The notes: generated by a model not told the origin, from the sequence alone. A stretch of 64,000 nucleotides of DNA from Clostridium felsineum DSM 794 (GCF_002006355.2 NZ_CP096980.1:992001-1056000), one strand, 5' to 3'. Shown: positions 1 through 11,784, counted from the first letter of the stretch. Numbers and translations: made by a program.

Positions 1-1
1 A

Positions 2-520
2 GCTATTGAAGAACTTTTAGATAGAGTTGGACTAGGAAATGATAAAAGGACAATTGTAAAAAAACTCTCCAAAGGAATGAAACAAAGATTAGTTTTAGCT
101 AGATCTATAATAAACAAGCCTGAATTGTTATTTTTAGATGAACCAACTTCTTCATTAGACCCATCAATATCAAACGAAATCCATAAGTTATTAAAGGAAA
201 TAAACTCAGAAGGAACCACAATATTTCTAACAACTCATGATATGGCTGAAGCTGATAAACTTTGTGATCGTATTGCATTTTTAAACGATGGAGCTATTGT
301 TGAGCTGGATTCTCATGAGAATTTAAAATTAAAATATTCAAAACCAGTTATTCAAATTAGGCTTAAAAATAGTGACAGAAAGATAACTTTAAGTAAAAGT
401 GCTGAAAGTGCGGAAAAAATAAAATTATGGCTTCAGTCAGAGCAGTTAGAATCAATACATTCCTATGAGCCAAGTATTGAAGAAATATTTCTCAAGGTTA
501 CAGGGAGGAAGCTTTCATGA
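2..520 (+). CDS. ABC transporter ATP-binding protein, 5' part outside window
   Basis: This is the C-terminal 172 residues of an ABC ATPase that energises the two ABC-2 permeases downstream. The reading frame is open from base 2, so the gene starts before the window and its Walker A is not visible. The signature motif (LSKGMKQR) comes early, followed by Walker B and the D-loop (LLFLDEPTSSLDP) and the switch histidine in TTHDM. A C-terminal regulatory tail of about 80 residues follows. The ATG at 77 lies inside the signature motif and is not a real start. The stop overlaps the next gene by ATGA, which indicates translational coupling. The substrate cannot be told. Confidence 0.93.
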   Translation, partial: AIEELLDRVGLGNDKRTIVKKLSKGMKQRLVLARSIINKPELLFLDEPTSSLDPSISNEIHKLLKEINSEGTTIFLTTHDMAEADKLCDRIAFLNDGAIVELDSHENLKLKYSKPVIQIRLKNSDRKITLSKSAESAEKIKLWLQSEQLESIHSYEPSIEEIFLKVTGRKLS

Positions 521-1242
521 AGAAAAGTATTAGACATATAAAAGCTATATTTTTAAAAGAGCTTCAAGACTATAGAAGAAATCCAATAACGTTATTAGGA
601 CTTGGATTTTTCATTGGAGGACCTTTATTTTTAACTGTATTTTTTAGAGGAGTAACTAGAAATGGTAATTTTAAAGCTAGTTATGTTGCAATTTCTATGA
701 TTTTAATTATGTGCATTTCAGCGCCCGCCACAAGTTTTAGCGCTTCATATATTGTAGAAGAGAAAGAGAAGAAAACCTTAGGTGTATTGATGCTTTCAGG
801 AATAAGCACCTTAGAATTTTTTATTGGTAAAAATTTTTTAGTAATGTGCACATCTATTTTAATGAGTACCGTTATGCTAATTTTATTTAGAGTAAAATTA
901 TTATATCTTCCGGGCTTATTTATATTAATTTCTGTAGTAACTATCAGCGAATTAATAGTAATGTCTATTATAGGTTTTATAGCACAAAATTCTATACAGA
1001 GCTTGATATATTTACTTCCGTCCATGTTAATATTTATGGTACTTCCAGAATTTCAACCATTTGAAGTTTTTTCTAATATCAATAGTCTTATAAATATTTC
1101 AAATATGAATTTTATAATAAAAAATGTTTTAGAAGGAAAGGGATTTTTTTATTCAGGGTATAGTTTATTTGTGATAGGCCTTTGGCTGATTGTTCCTTTA
1201 ATTATATTTACTTATATATACAAAAAGAAAAAACTATATTAG
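517..1242 (+). CDS. ABC-2 type permease
   Basis: A 241-residue membrane protein of the ABC-2 permease class. A short charged N-terminus (KAIFLKELQDYRRNP) precedes about six hydrophobic segments, and the EEKEKKTLGVLMLS stretch after the second is typical of ABC-2 exporters. It overlaps the ATPase by four bases and is followed 16 bp later by a related permease, so the three probably form one exporter with a heterodimeric membrane part. Drug, peptide or lipid export is possible; the sequence does not decide. Confidence 0.88.
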   Translation: MKKSIRHIKAIFLKELQDYRRNPITLLGLGFFIGGPLFLTVFFRGVTRNGNFKASYVAISMILIMCISAPATSFSASYIVEEKEKKTLGVLMLSGISTLEFFIGKNFLVMCTSILMSTVMLILFRVKLLYLPGLFILISVVTISELIVMSIIGFIAQNSIQSLIYLLPSMLIFMVLPEFQPFEVFSNINSLINISNMNFIIKNVLEGKGFFYSGYSLFVIGLWLIVPLIIFTYIYKKKKLY

Positions 1243-1258
1243 ATATGGTGGTGATAAT

Positions 1259-1963
1259 ATGAAAGCCTGTAAAAGAACAATTAAAGCATTAATCAGTAAA
1301 GAATTAAAGGATTATGATAAAAATCCTATTATAATAATAGCATTATTTTTGCCGTTTTTAACATCCATATTTTATGGAAGTGTATTTAAGGAAGTTTTAT
1401 TTAAGATAGATTTGTGTATAAATTCGGGAATCACTTTTTTAGGAATAATTTTAATGCCATATCTTATTATTGAAGAAAAAGAAAAACATACTTTGGATGT
1501 GCTAATACTTTATTCTGTAAATTCTTTTGAATTTTTGATGGGTAAGGTTTTGCCATTTATATTTTTTGCATTATTTGCAAATATACTTTCGGTATTGAAT
1601 ATATTTAAACTAAATTTTATAGCTTTTATTGAAATTATCCTAATAATATTTATTTCACTTCTTTCGGTTACTTTAATTGGTGCACTAATTGGATTTGTAT
1701 GTAGAAATCAATCAGAAGCTATGTTCGTATCTATAATAATAATGCTTTTGATATACATTGTTACACTTGGCGGAAGCTTAAATTCGGTACTATCAAGGAT
1801 ATCAAGTCTATGTGGTATATCAGCCATGGATTTGTTATTAGGAAATATTATTGAAGGAAAGGGGATTTTTAGTTCACCACAAAGTTTGATAATAATGATT
1901 ATTTGGATCATACTTCCTATTATTCTTTTTAGAGTTATTTATAAGCGTAAAAAATTTGAGTAG
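1259..1963 (+). CDS. ABC-2 type permease
   Basis: A 234-residue paralogue of the preceding permease. It has the same charged start (ISKELKDYDKNP), about six membrane segments and the EEKEKHTLDVLIL motif. GGTGGTGATA provides the ribosome site. It is the last gene of the exporter operon and is closed by a hairpin shared with the convergent galM. It is probably the second half of the membrane channel. Confidence 0.87.
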   Translation: MKACKRTIKALISKELKDYDKNPIIIIALFLPFLTSIFYGSVFKEVLFKIDLCINSGITFLGIILMPYLIIEEKEKHTLDVLILYSVNSFEFLMGKVLPFIFFALFANILSVLNIFKLNFIAFIEIILIIFISLLSVTLIGALIGFVCRNQSEAMFVSIIIMLLIYIVTLGGSLNSVLSRISSLCGISAMDLLLGNIIEGKGIFSSPQSLIIMIIWIILPIILFRVIYKRKKFE

Positions 1964-1974
1964 ATTTATTGATT

Positions 1975-2011
1975 AAAGGCAAAGCTGCATATCAAGCTTT
2001 GCCTTTAAATT
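1975..2011. terminator. Bidirectional terminator between permease and galM
   Basis: Inverted repeat AAAGGCAAAGCT / AGCTTTGCCTTT (1975-1986 and 1995-2006) with an 8-nt loop. It sits between convergent genes. AAATTTT follows on the plus side and an A-rich stretch precedes it. Confidence 0.8.
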
Positions 2012-3064
2012 TTATAAAGTAGAGAACTTAAATATTGTACTTTGGTTGTATTCTTCGCCTTTCTTTAAAATAGGAGAAGTGAAGGAAGGTAGGTTTATAG
2101 CATTTGGTGCATATTGTGTTTCAAAGCAAAGAGCAGCTCTTTGTTCATAGTGAAAGCCATTCTTGCCTATGTTTGTCCCATCAAGAAAGTTTGAACTATA
2201 AAATTGCATACAAGGCATTGTAGTGTAAACCTCAAGACTTCTTCCAGTAGTTTCTTCAGTTAATTTTGCAGCTAAAACGTTAATATCACCCTTAGAATTT
2301 AATACAAAGTTATGATCATAACCATTAGCTAAAACAAGTTGAGGAAAGTCACTTTTAATGTCATTTATAACAGCTTTTGATTTTTTGAAATCCATAGGTG
2401 TTTTAGCTACATCAATTAGTTTACCGTTTGGAGCAAAAGTATCGTCTATTTCAGTAAAGCTATCCGCATTAATTACTAATTCATGATTTAAAGGACTTAT
2501 ATTAGGATTAGCTGTTAAGTTGAAATAAGAATGATTAGAAAGGTTAACTATAGTTGTTTTATCAGTTACTGCTTTATAGTTTATTTTAAAAGAATTATCT
2601 TCTGATAAAGTATAAGTAATTGTAACCTTTAGATTTCCTGGATAACCTTCTTCTCCATCCTTACTTAGGTATGAAAGCTCTAAAAGTTCTTTAGCTTCAT
2701 CCATAGAAGCTTGCCATACAACTTTGTTAAAACCTTTAATACCACCATGTAAGTGATTTGGATGATTATTAGTAGCTAAAGAATATTCTACGTCTTCTAA
2801 TGTAAATTTACCATTTTTTATTCTATTAGCGCATCTACCTAAGGTTGCACCTATATATTTATCGCAATCTTCATAAGAGGAAACGTTATCATAGCCGAAA
2901 ACGATATCACCTAAATTTCCATCCTTATCAGGTGTTTTTATAGAAACTATAGTTGCTCCATAATTTATAACTTGAACACTAACACCATTTGAGTTTGAAA
3001 GAGTGAATATATCAATTGTTTCATTGTTCTTTGTTTTGCCAAATAAAGCTTTAGTAATGGACAT
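2012..3064 (-). CDS. galM: Aldose 1-epimerase (mutarotase)
   Basis: A 350-residue GalM that interconverts alpha and beta anomers of galactose or glucose in the cytoplasm, feeding alpha-galactose to GalK. Family motifs visible are NHLHGG (substrate His), NHSYFNL (catalytic His) and CFETQ (catalytic Glu). Length is normal for the family. The start is set by GGAGG about 9 nt upstream. It is the last gene of the minus-strand gal operon, 44 bp after the LacI-type regulator. Confidence 0.95.
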   Translation of the reverse strand: MSITKALFGKTKNNETIDIFTLSNSNGVSVQVINYGATIVSIKTPDKDGNLGDIVFGYDNVSSYEDCDKYIGATLGRCANRIKNGKFTLEDVEYSLATNNHPNHLHGGIKGFNKVVWQASMDEAKELLELSYLSKDGEEGYPGNLKVTITYTLSEDNSFKINYKAVTDKTTIVNLSNHSYFNLTANPNISPLNHELVINADSFTEIDDTFAPNGKLIDVAKTPMDFKKSKAVINDIKSDFPQLVLANGYDHNFVLNSKGDINVLAAKLTEETTGRSLEVYTTMPCMQFYSSNFLDGTNIGKNGFHYEQRAALCFETQYAPNAINLPSFTSPILKKGEEYNQSTIFKFSTL

Positions 3065-3108
3065 AATAAAAAAAACCTCCTTGAAATTTTTAATTAAGGA
3101 AACTGAAG

Positions 3109-4122
3109 CTATATAGAGCTTACAGTATCCCTTTCAACTATATAATTATTTAATATTATTCTTTTACTATATTTATTATCACAATCAATTTTTTCTATTA
3201 ATAAGGTTGCAGCATTAGTTCCAAGAAGAAACATGTTTTGATCAACAGTTGTTAGTTTAGGTTCCACAAATTTGCTCAAGGATATATCATCATAGCCAAT
3301 TATAGAAAAGTCTTGTGGTACAACTAAATTTAAGCGCTTACAAGCATTTAATATACCAACTGCCATAAGATCATTACAGGCAAAAGCAGCAGTTGCTTTA
3401 GTAGTTTTTAGTAGTTTAAGAAAAACCTCAGTGGTGTTATCCACAGTATCGCTACTATTTCCGTTGCCTATGTTGATAATATTTTTAGTGTTAAAAAGAC
3501 CTAATTCCTTCATGTTTTTTGTATATACTTCTTCTTTTATATCATATGAATAACTATCTTTACCTCTAACAAAGAGAATTTCTTTGTGATTGTTTTTTAA
3601 CAAATAGTTTAGAGCTATATTAGCACCCATAGATTCATCATTGGAAACACAAGAAATATTGGAATCCACATGGTAACTGTTAATAAAAACAAGAGGCATG
3701 TTATCTGATATATCATCATAGAAGCCGGATTTTACATTAAGAGTATTAGGACTGATTACTATTATACCGGATACATTTCTTGATACTAAATTAGTTATAC
3801 ATTTTTGTTCTTCATCAGCATCGTCATTAGTGCAGGTTAATAGAAGAGATAGAGATTTATCACGTAAATAACTCTCTATACCTTTAATAACCTCGGTAAA
3901 AAACATGTTGCTTATGCTTGGAGAAACTATACCGATAGTAGCAGATTTTTTTTGAGTTAATTCACGTGCCTGCATGTTTGGTATATAATTTAATTCTTTT
4001 ATTGCTTTAAGTACCTTTTCACGTGTTTCTGCTTTTACAGGATAATTGTTATTCATTACCCTAGAAACTGTAGCTACAGACACGTTTGCTCTGTCAGCTA
4101 CTTCAAGTATAGTTGCTTTCAT
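3109..4122 (-). CDS. galR: LacI-family transcriptional regulator of the gal operon
   Basis: A 337-residue LacI/GalR regulator. The N-terminal helix-turn-helix (ILEVADRANVSVATVSRVMN) and hinge (NYIPNMQARELTQ) are followed by a periplasmic-binding-protein-like sensor domain. It lies inside the gal operon, 12 bp after galT and 44 bp before galM, so it most likely represses its own operon. The perfect 18-bp palindrome before galK (7842-7859) is the obvious operator. The ligand is probably galactose, but this is inferred from context. Confidence 0.9.
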   Translation of the reverse strand: MKATILEVADRANVSVATVSRVMNNNYPVKAETREKVLKAIKELNYIPNMQARELTQKKSATIGIVSPSISNMFFTEVIKGIESYLRDKSLSLLLTCTNDDADEEQKCITNLVSRNVSGIIVISPNTLNVKSGFYDDISDNMPLVFINSYHVDSNISCVSNDESMGANIALNYLLKNNHKEILFVRGKDSYSYDIKEEVYTKNMKELGLFNTKNIINIGNGNSSDTVDNTTEVFLKLLKTTKATAAFACNDLMAVGILNACKRLNLVVPQDFSIIGYDDISLSKFVEPKLTTVDQNMFLLGTNAATLLIEKIDCDNKYSKRIILNNYIVERDTVSSI

Positions 4123-4134
4123 AATCTCATCACC

Positions 4135-5628
4135 TTATAATATATTAATAAATTTATCGAAAGCGGAAAGACCGCTTGAATCTCGTTTATACACACCTGC
4201 ATTAGTTAATACTTCTAAGAATTTAATACCAACTTCTCTTTGTAGAATATCGTCAGCGTTTTCTTCTGTGATATTTTTGTAAGTAGTTAGTAGATATTTG
4301 TACCAATCACTGTGCTTTGAAATTTGATCTATAGTAGAAATATCAGCTTTATTTGATATTAAATTTTCCTTTATTAAAGCTAATTCTGTTTTTAATCTAG
4401 CAGGAAGAACAGCTAAACCCATTACCTCGATAAGACCTATATTTTCTTTTTTTATGTGATGAACTTCGTTATGAGGATGGAAAATTCCAAGAGGATATTT
4501 TTCACTTGTTCTATTATTTCTAAGAACTAAATCTAGTTCATATTCATCATTTCGTCTTCTAGCAATAGGTGTTATCGTATTATGAGGTTCATTTTCAGAA
4601 TGGCTTAGTATATCGTGCTCTTCATCTGAATAATTTCTCCAAGTATTTAATATATGTTCAGCTAAATCAATAAGCTTATTTTTATCAGTTGAAGAAATTC
4701 TAACTACGGACATAGGCCATTTAACTCTTCCTATTTTTACATCTTCATAGCCTTTTATGCTGTAAGCCTTTTCTATAGGTGCTTTTTCCATTGCAAAAGT
4801 ATATCTTCCACCTTGATAATGATCATGTGATAGTATAGAACCGCCTACAATAGGAAGGTCTGCATTGGAACCAGCAAAATAGTGAGGCAAAATATCTATG
4901 AAAGCTAAAAGATTTCCAAAAGTAGTTCTATTTATTTTCATAGGAATATGTTCACTATTTAATATTATACAATGTTCATTATAGTAAGTATAGGGAGAAT
5001 ACTGCATAAAAAAGTTATTTTTATTTAATTCTAAGGGAATTATCCTGATAGTTTGTCTTGCAGGATGATTTATATTTCCGTAAAAGCCCTCATTTTCTTT
5101 GCATAAAAGACATTTTGGATATGAAGTTGATTTAAATAATCTTGCACGCATAATATCCTTTGGGTCTTTTTCAGGTTTTGACAAGTTTATTGTTATATCT
5201 AAATCTCCATACTCTGTAGCTGTTTTCCAAGTCATATTTTTATTAATTCTATCTTTTCTTACGTAGTTTGAAGCAATGGCTAAATTGTAGTAATAATCAG
5301 TAGCGCATTCAGGAGACTCTTTGAGTTTTGTATTAAAAGCTTTTATAACCTCAGAAGGTCTTGGCATAACGCAATTCATTATTTGAGTATCAAACAAATC
5401 TCTTTCAGTTGTTGTGTCAGCTATAAAATTGTTTTCTACTGCATAAGCTAATAAATTTTCTAAAATAGGTGTAGCAGTATCTAAAGCTTCATTAACTTCC
5501 TCAAAATAGAAATTATCTAATTTAAATAGACCTGCAAGCATGTTAGAAGAGTAAATTTTATCTTCTTCATATATAAGACCTTTTTTTAGAGAAAAATTTA
5601 AAAGTCTATTTATTTCAAAATTAATCAT
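4135..5628 (-). CDS. galT: Galactose-1-phosphate uridylyltransferase (class II)
   Basis: A 497-residue GalT of the Firmicute-type class II family, much longer than the about 350-residue E. coli type. It exchanges UMP between UDP-glucose and galactose-1-phosphate in the Leloir pathway. The SHDHYQGG motif carries the nucleotidylated-histidine region, and CLLCKENEGFYG is typical of this class. It lies 11 bp after galE and 12 bp before the regulator, so it is translated from the same operon mRNA. Confidence 0.95.
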   Translation of the reverse strand: MINFEINRLLNFSLKKGLIYEEDKIYSSNMLAGLFKLDNFYFEEVNEALDTATPILENLLAYAVENNFIADTTTERDLFDTQIMNCVMPRPSEVIKAFNTKLKESPECATDYYYNLAIASNYVRKDRINKNMTWKTATEYGDLDITINLSKPEKDPKDIMRARLFKSTSYPKCLLCKENEGFYGNINHPARQTIRIIPLELNKNNFFMQYSPYTYYNEHCIILNSEHIPMKINRTTFGNLLAFIDILPHYFAGSNADLPIVGGSILSHDHYQGGRYTFAMEKAPIEKAYSIKGYEDVKIGRVKWPMSVVRISSTDKNKLIDLAEHILNTWRNYSDEEHDILSHSENEPHNTITPIARRRNDEYELDLVLRNNRTSEKYPLGIFHPHNEVHHIKKENIGLIEVMGLAVLPARLKTELALIKENLISNKADISTIDQISKHSDWYKYLLTTYKNITEENADDILQREVGIKFLEVLTNAGVYKRDSSGLSAFDKFINIL

Positions 5629-5639
5629 TTTAAAGCCTC

Positions 5640-6629
5640 CTAGTCTTCAAAACCATTTGGATGAGTTTCGTGCCAATTCCAAGCATCCTTTATTATATCT
5701 TTAACATTTGTGAATTTTGGTGACCAACCTAAAACTTTTCTTGCTTTTTCGCTTGAAGCAACTAGTTTAGCTGGATCTCCAGAACGTCTTTCACCATATT
5801 CAACTTTAATATCTTGTTTTGTAACATCTTTAGCTGCATCAATCATTTCTTTTACGCTAAAGCCTATTCCGTTACCAAGGTTAAATATATCACTGCTTCC
5901 ACCGTTTTTCAAATATTCAACTGCCTTTATATGAGCATCAGCTAAATCAATAACATGTATATAGTCTCTTACACATGTACCATCATCTGTAGCGTAATCT
6001 GTTCCGAATACAGTTATAAATGGGCGCTTTTTAAGTGGAACTTGAAGTATAAGAGGTATTAAATGTGTTTCTGGGTTGTGATCTTCGCCAATACTTCCGT
6101 CATCTAGTGCACCAGCTACGTTAAAGTATCTTAATGCTACATAGTTAATACCGTAAGCTTTGCTTGACCATTTCATCATTTTTTCCATGGTCAATTTTGT
6201 TTCTCCATAAGTGTTAGTTGGATTTGTAGCATCGTTTTCTAGAATAGGAATATTTTTTGGCTCGCCATATACAGCAGCAGTAGAAGAGAATACTATATTT
6301 TTAATATTGTGTTTTACCATGCTTTCTAATAAAATCTGCATACCATATACATTATTATTAAAATAAAGAAGAGGCTTTTGCATACTTTCTCCGACTAAAG
6401 AATTAGCAGCAAAATGTATTATAGCTTCTATTTTGTTTTCGGAAAAAACCTTATCTAAAAATTCACTATCACGTATATCACCTTTATAGAATTTTGCTTT
6501 TTTATTTACAGCTTGTAAGTGTCCACTTTGAAGATTATCGACAATAACAACCTCTGCTCCATTTTCTACTAATTCATGTACAGTATGAGATCCAATATAA
6601 CCTGCACCACCGCAAACTAAAATTGACAT
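5640..6629 (-). CDS. galE: UDP-glucose 4-epimerase
   Basis: A 329-residue short-chain dehydrogenase-type epimerase that interconverts UDP-galactose and UDP-glucose. It has the N-terminal NAD-binding GGAGYIGSH, the catalytic Ser/Thr in SSTAAVYG and the YGETK Tyr-Lys pair. I chose the ATG at 6629 (MSILVCGG) because GAAAGGA lies about 9 nt upstream. An in-frame ATG at 6647 would add six residues ahead of the Rossmann strand and overlap the galK end. It sits between galK and galT in the operon. Confidence 0.95.
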   Translation of the reverse strand: MSILVCGGAGYIGSHTVHELVENGAEVVIVDNLQSGHLQAVNKKAKFYKGDIRDSEFLDKVFSENKIEAIIHFAANSLVGESMQKPLLYFNNNVYGMQILLESMVKHNIKNIVFSSTAAVYGEPKNIPILENDATNPTNTYGETKLTMEKMMKWSSKAYGINYVALRYFNVAGALDDGSIGEDHNPETHLIPLILQVPLKKRPFITVFGTDYATDDGTCVRDYIHVIDLADAHIKAVEYLKNGGSSDIFNLGNGIGFSVKEMIDAAKDVTKQDIKVEYGERRSGDPAKLVASSEKARKVLGWSPKFTNVKDIIKDAWNWHETHPNGFED

Positions 6630-6648
6630 AAAAATCATTCCTTTCAAA

Positions 6649-7818
6649 TTAAACTAATTTTTTAGCACCATCGGCAATATCAACAATGTAAAAGCTTGGT
6701 TCATAGCCGATTTTTTCTTTATATTTTACTTTGATGTTTTCTGTAAATTCATTAACGTTTTCATCTTTAACTATACTGACAGTGCAGCCACCAAAACCAG
6801 CACCCGTCATTCTAGAACCTATAACACCTTTTGCTTCTAAAGCTAAAGAAACTAGAGTATCTAATTCGATTCCTGTAACTTCGTAATCATCTCTTAAAGA
6901 AATATGAGATTCATTCATAAGTTTTCCGAAGGTTGCAAGATCATTCTTATTAAGAGCTGCTACAGCTTTTATAGTTCTTTGATTTTCATAAACTGCATGT
7001 CTAGCTCTTTTTAATTGTGTAGGATTTGAGATGTATCCTTTTATTTCTTCAAATTCAGCTTCAGTAAGCTCACCCAAAGATTTTATATTTTTAACTTTTT
7101 GAAGGTCTTTTAATGCAGCTTCACATTCGCTGCGTCTTTCATTATATTTTGAATCTGCAAGACCTCTTTTTTTATTTGTGTTCCCTATGACTATTTTGTG
7201 ACCAGTCATGTCTAATTTGCTATAGGTATATTGTAAAGTACTGCAATCAAGTAAAATTGCACAATCTTCTTTACCCATTCCGATTGAAAATTGATCCATT
7301 ATTCCACAGTTAACACCTATAAAATTGTTTTCTGCGGCTTGGCACATTTTTACTATTTCAACCATGTCTATATTTAAGTTAAATAAATCATTTAAGATAG
7401 TACCAGTTAAAACCTCAATAGAAGCTGAGGAAGATAAGCCTGAGCCGTTTGGTATATTTCCATAGAAAAGAATTTCAAAACCATTTTCTATATTGTAACC
7501 ATGTTTTTTAAAAGTATCTATAACACCTTTAATATAGTTTGCCCAATTATCTTTTTTACAGTTTTTTAAATCATCTAAATTAAATTCGATTATACCTAAT
7601 TTATCAAAATTTAATGAATATGCAAGAACTTTGTTATCGTTTCTTTTTGAAACTAAACCATAAGTTCCTATAGTTAAAGCGCAAGGAAATACATGTCCAC
7701 CATTGTAATCAGTATGTTCTCCTATAAGATTAACTCTGCCAGGAGAAAAGAAAACATTTTCATGAGTGTGATTAAAAATTTTGCTGAATTCATTTTGCAA
7801 GGTATTTATAATATCCAT
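6649..7818 (-). CDS. galK: Galactokinase
   Basis: A 389-residue GHMP kinase that phosphorylates alpha-D-galactose to galactose-1-phosphate with ATP. Motifs in order are the galactokinase signature [15 protein letters not shown], the phosphate loop GSGLSSSAS and the C-terminal [11 protein letters not shown]. The start at 7818 (MDIINTLQ) follows GAGGAGGAATTAAT. Reading further upstream would run through the operator and promoter. First gene of the gal operon. Confidence 0.95.
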   Translation of the reverse strand: MDIINTLQNEFSKIFNHTHENVFFSPGRVNLIGEHTDYNGGHVFPCALTIGTYGLVSKRNDNKVLAYSLNFDKLGIIEFNLDDLKNCKKDNWANYIKGVIDTFKKHGYNIENGFEILFYGNIPNGSGLSSSASIEVLTGTILNDLFNLNIDMVEIVKMCQAAENNFIGVNCGIMDQFSIGMGKEDCAILLDCSTLQYTYSKLDMTGHKIVIGNTNKKRGLADSKYNERRSECEAALKDLQKVKNIKSLGELTEAEFEEIKGYISNPTQLKRARHAVYENQRTIKAVAALNKNDLATFGKLMNESHISLRDDYEVTGIELDTLVSLALEAKGVIGSRMTGAGFGGCTVSIVKDENVNEFTENIKVKYKEKIGYEPSFYIVDIADGAKKLV

Positions 7819-7841
7819 ATTAATTCCTCCTCTATAACAAT

Positions 7842-7859
7842 ATAGTAATCGATTACTAT
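7842..7859. promoter_or_regulatory. Perfect 18-bp palindrome, probable GalR operator
   Basis: ATAGTAATCGATTACTAT is a perfect palindrome with a central CG, the form expected for a LacI-family dimer. It lies 24 bp upstream of the galK start and overlaps the -10 of the proposed galK promoter, so bound repressor would block transcription. Assignment to the regulator at 3109-4122 is by context. Confidence 0.75.
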
Positions 7860-7870
7860 TAAAAAGTAAA
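7842..7870 (-). promoter_or_regulatory. Proposed galK promoter
   Basis: On the minus strand, TTTACT (7870-7865), a 17-bp spacer and TACTAT (7847-7842) make a plausible sigma-A promoter. Its -10 is part of the palindromic operator. Confidence 0.5.
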
Positions 7871-7973
7871 GACAAAAATAAAAAAAGTAGAATATGTTTT
7901 GAAAATTAGTTACTTAAAGACAACAATAGAACAACAATGTTCAACAAAATGATAAAATTAATCATAAATGGTA

Positions 7974-8002
7974 TTGAAAATGATAATGATAAGTGATAAT
8001 AT
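7974..8002 (+). promoter_or_regulatory. Proposed lacR promoter
   Basis: TTGAAA (7974-7979), a 17-bp spacer and TAATAT (7997-8002), 57 bp before the lacR start. A short inverted repeat GAACA-N4-TGTTC at 7929-7942 lies upstream and could be a regulator site. Confidence 0.5.
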
Positions 8003-8059
8003 ATAATCGTAAACAGAAATTGTGCATAATTTTGTATAGTCAAATATGGAGGCGTACAT

Positions 8060-8824
8060 ATGCTAAAGGATGAAAGATTCCAAAAAATATTAGATATGCT
8101 CGAGAAAAATAACATAATAAAGATAACGGATATCAATGAAAAATTGGGTGTTACAGAGATAACAGTTAGAAGAGATTTAAAAGTTCTTGAAAATAAGGGG
8201 CTGCTTGAAAGAATTTATGGTGGCGCAAAGAAAATAATCATAAGTAATAAAGATACATTCAAAGAGTTATCTAACAATGAAAAGAAAAAAATCAATATAG
8301 AACAAAAAAAGCATATTGCTAAGCTTGCCAGTGAAATGATTGAAGAAAACGACATCATATATATAGGACCTGGAACTACAAGCGAACTTATATATGATTA
8401 TCTAAAAGTTTCGTATGTAAAGGTTATAACTAATTCAATGCCAGTTTTCTTAAAGTTCAAAAATGATAAAAGATATGAAATTATACTTATAGGAGGAAGA
8501 TACCGTTCTCACACAGATGTGTTTGTAGGAAGTTTTACGAATACAAATTTAAAAAGTATGAGAGTTAAAACTGCTTTTGTAGGTACAAATGGTATATATA
8601 ATGATAATATAACCACTTCAAATGAAGAAGAGGGGATGTGTCAAAAGATAATAATGGATAATGCAATAAAAAAATTTGTTTTATGTGACAGCAGCAAGTT
8701 GGAGAAGGAAGATTTCTTTAGTTTTTATAATTTGGAGAAGGTAACAGCTGTAATTACAGACAAGAATATAGATGAAAGATTAAAGAACAAGTATGAGAAG
8801 AGAGCTAAAATAATAAACTCATAA
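8060..8824 (+). CDS. lacR: DeoR-family regulator, LacR type (copy 1)
   Basis: A 254-residue DeoR-family repressor. The N-terminal winged helix (ITDINEKLGVTEITVRRDLKVL) is followed by the sugar-phosphate sensor domain with IGPGTTSELIYDYL and NEEEG near the ligand pocket. It heads a tagatose-6-phosphate operon, so tagatose-6-phosphate is the likely inducer as known for LacR. GGAGG sets the start. A close paralogue lies at 13912-14673. Confidence 0.88.
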   Translation: MLKDERFQKILDMLEKNNIIKITDINEKLGVTEITVRRDLKVLENKGLLERIYGGAKKIIISNKDTFKELSNNEKKKINIEQKKHIAKLASEMIEENDIIYIGPGTTSELIYDYLKVSYVKVITNSMPVFLKFKNDKRYEIILIGGRYRSHTDVFVGSFTNTNLKSMRVKTAFVGTNGIYNDNITTSNEEEGMCQKIIMDNAIKKFVLCDSSKLEKEDFFSFYNLEKVTAVITDKNIDERLKNKYEKRAKIINS

Positions 8825-8972
8825 AAATAATGATAGCTAAAATGTAAGAAGAGGAAATCAATAGGTCCATTTTACTCTTCTGTGGATTAATATTGTGTGT
8901 AGATTGTTGGTGATTCACGGAAGAGAATAATATAAAAAGTACAAGTTAAATTAGAGAGGAAGGTAATTTTTT

Positions 8973-9401
8973 ATGAAAATAGCTATAGGAGCAGATACAG
9001 ATGGCTTTGAATTGAAAGAATATTTAAAAAATTATTTAAAAGTAAAGGGAATCGAAGTGGTAGATAAAACTCCTAAAAAGGGAAGTAATCTTGTTGAAGC
9101 TGCTAGTTTAGTTGCAAAGGCAATTATGGATAAAGAAGTTGAACGTGGTATAGCCATAGATGAATATGGAGCAGGTTCTTTTATGGTTGGAGCTAAGCAC
9201 AAAGGAATAATATGTGCAGAAGTTTCAGACGAACATTCGTCTAAAATGACAAGTCAACATAATTCAGCAAATATGCTTGCAATCGGAGCAGGAATTGTTG
9301 GAAAGAAGCTTTTAGAGAAAATGATTGATGCATATTTAGCTGAAGAATATGCAGGTGGAAGACATCAAATAAGAGTTGATATGTTAAATAAAATGCTATA
9401 A
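8973..9401 (+). CDS. lacA: Galactose-6-phosphate isomerase subunit LacA
   Basis: A 142-residue RpiB/LacA-type isomerase subunit. With LacB it converts galactose-6-phosphate to tagatose-6-phosphate. The start IAIGADTDGFELKEYLK matches the family, and the SQHNSANMLAIGAG stretch lies in the active-site half. GAGAGGAAGG gives the ribosome site. It is 18 bp before lacB, as in known lac operons, where LacA and LacB form a heteromer. Confidence 0.9.
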   Translation: MKIAIGADTDGFELKEYLKNYLKVKGIEVVDKTPKKGSNLVEAASLVAKAIMDKEVERGIAIDEYGAGSFMVGAKHKGIICAEVSDEHSSKMTSQHNSANMLAIGAGIVGKKLLEKMIDAYLAEEYAGGRHQIRVDMLNKML

Positions 9402-9419
9402 ATTACGGGGGGTAGTAAA

Positions 9420-9941
9420 ATGATAATTTCAATAGGTTCAGATCATATAGTTCCAGATATAAAAATGAAGATTTCGGAGTATTTAAAATCAAAGGGTCAT
9501 ACGGTTATAGATAACGGAACCTATGACTTTGTAAGAACACATTATCCTATATTTGGTAAAAAGGCAGCTGAAAAGGTTGCATCAGGCGAAGCAGATTTAG
9601 GAGTTATTTTATGTGGAACTGGAGTTGGAATATCAAACTCAGCAAACAAGGTGAAGGGAATAAGAGCAGCACTTGTTAGAGATGTAACAACAGCAAGATA
9701 CGCAAAGGAATATTTGAATGCTAATGTAATAGCAGTAGGTGGCAGAATAGCTGGAATAGGTCTTATAGAAAATATAATAGATGCTTTTTTAGAAGCTCAG
9801 TACCAGCCTACTAAAGAAAATGAGGAGATAATAAAAGGAATAGATTCACTTATAAAGAACGATGAGGGTCAATTTGGAAATGAACATTTCTTTGATGAAT
9901 TTATAGAAAAGTGGGACAACGGTGGCTATCCAAAGGAGTAA
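9420..9941 (+). CDS. lacB: Galactose-6-phosphate isomerase subunit LacB
   Basis: A 173-residue RpiB-family subunit. It has [12 protein letters not shown] at the N-terminus and the RpiB-type active-site loop [18 protein letters not shown]. It is longer than LacA through a C-terminal tail ([19 protein letters not shown]) characteristic of LacB. GGGGGG is just upstream of the start. It pairs with lacA. Confidence 0.92.
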   Translation: MIISIGSDHIVPDIKMKISEYLKSKGHTVIDNGTYDFVRTHYPIFGKKAAEKVASGEADLGVILCGTGVGISNSANKVKGIRAALVRDVTTARYAKEYLNANVIAVGGRIAGIGLIENIIDAFLEAQYQPTKENEEIIKGIDSLIKNDEGQFGNEHFFDEFIEKWDNGGYPKE

Positions 9942-9960
9942 TTTAGATATAAATCATTGA

Positions 9961-11780
<1,820 letters not shown>

Positions 11781-11784
11781 ATAT

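Noticed and set aside
7842..7859. Palindrome as a CcpA catabolite-response element
   Set aside because: It fits the general LacI-family shape but not the TGNAANCGNTNNCA pattern well. The local GalR is the simpler owner.
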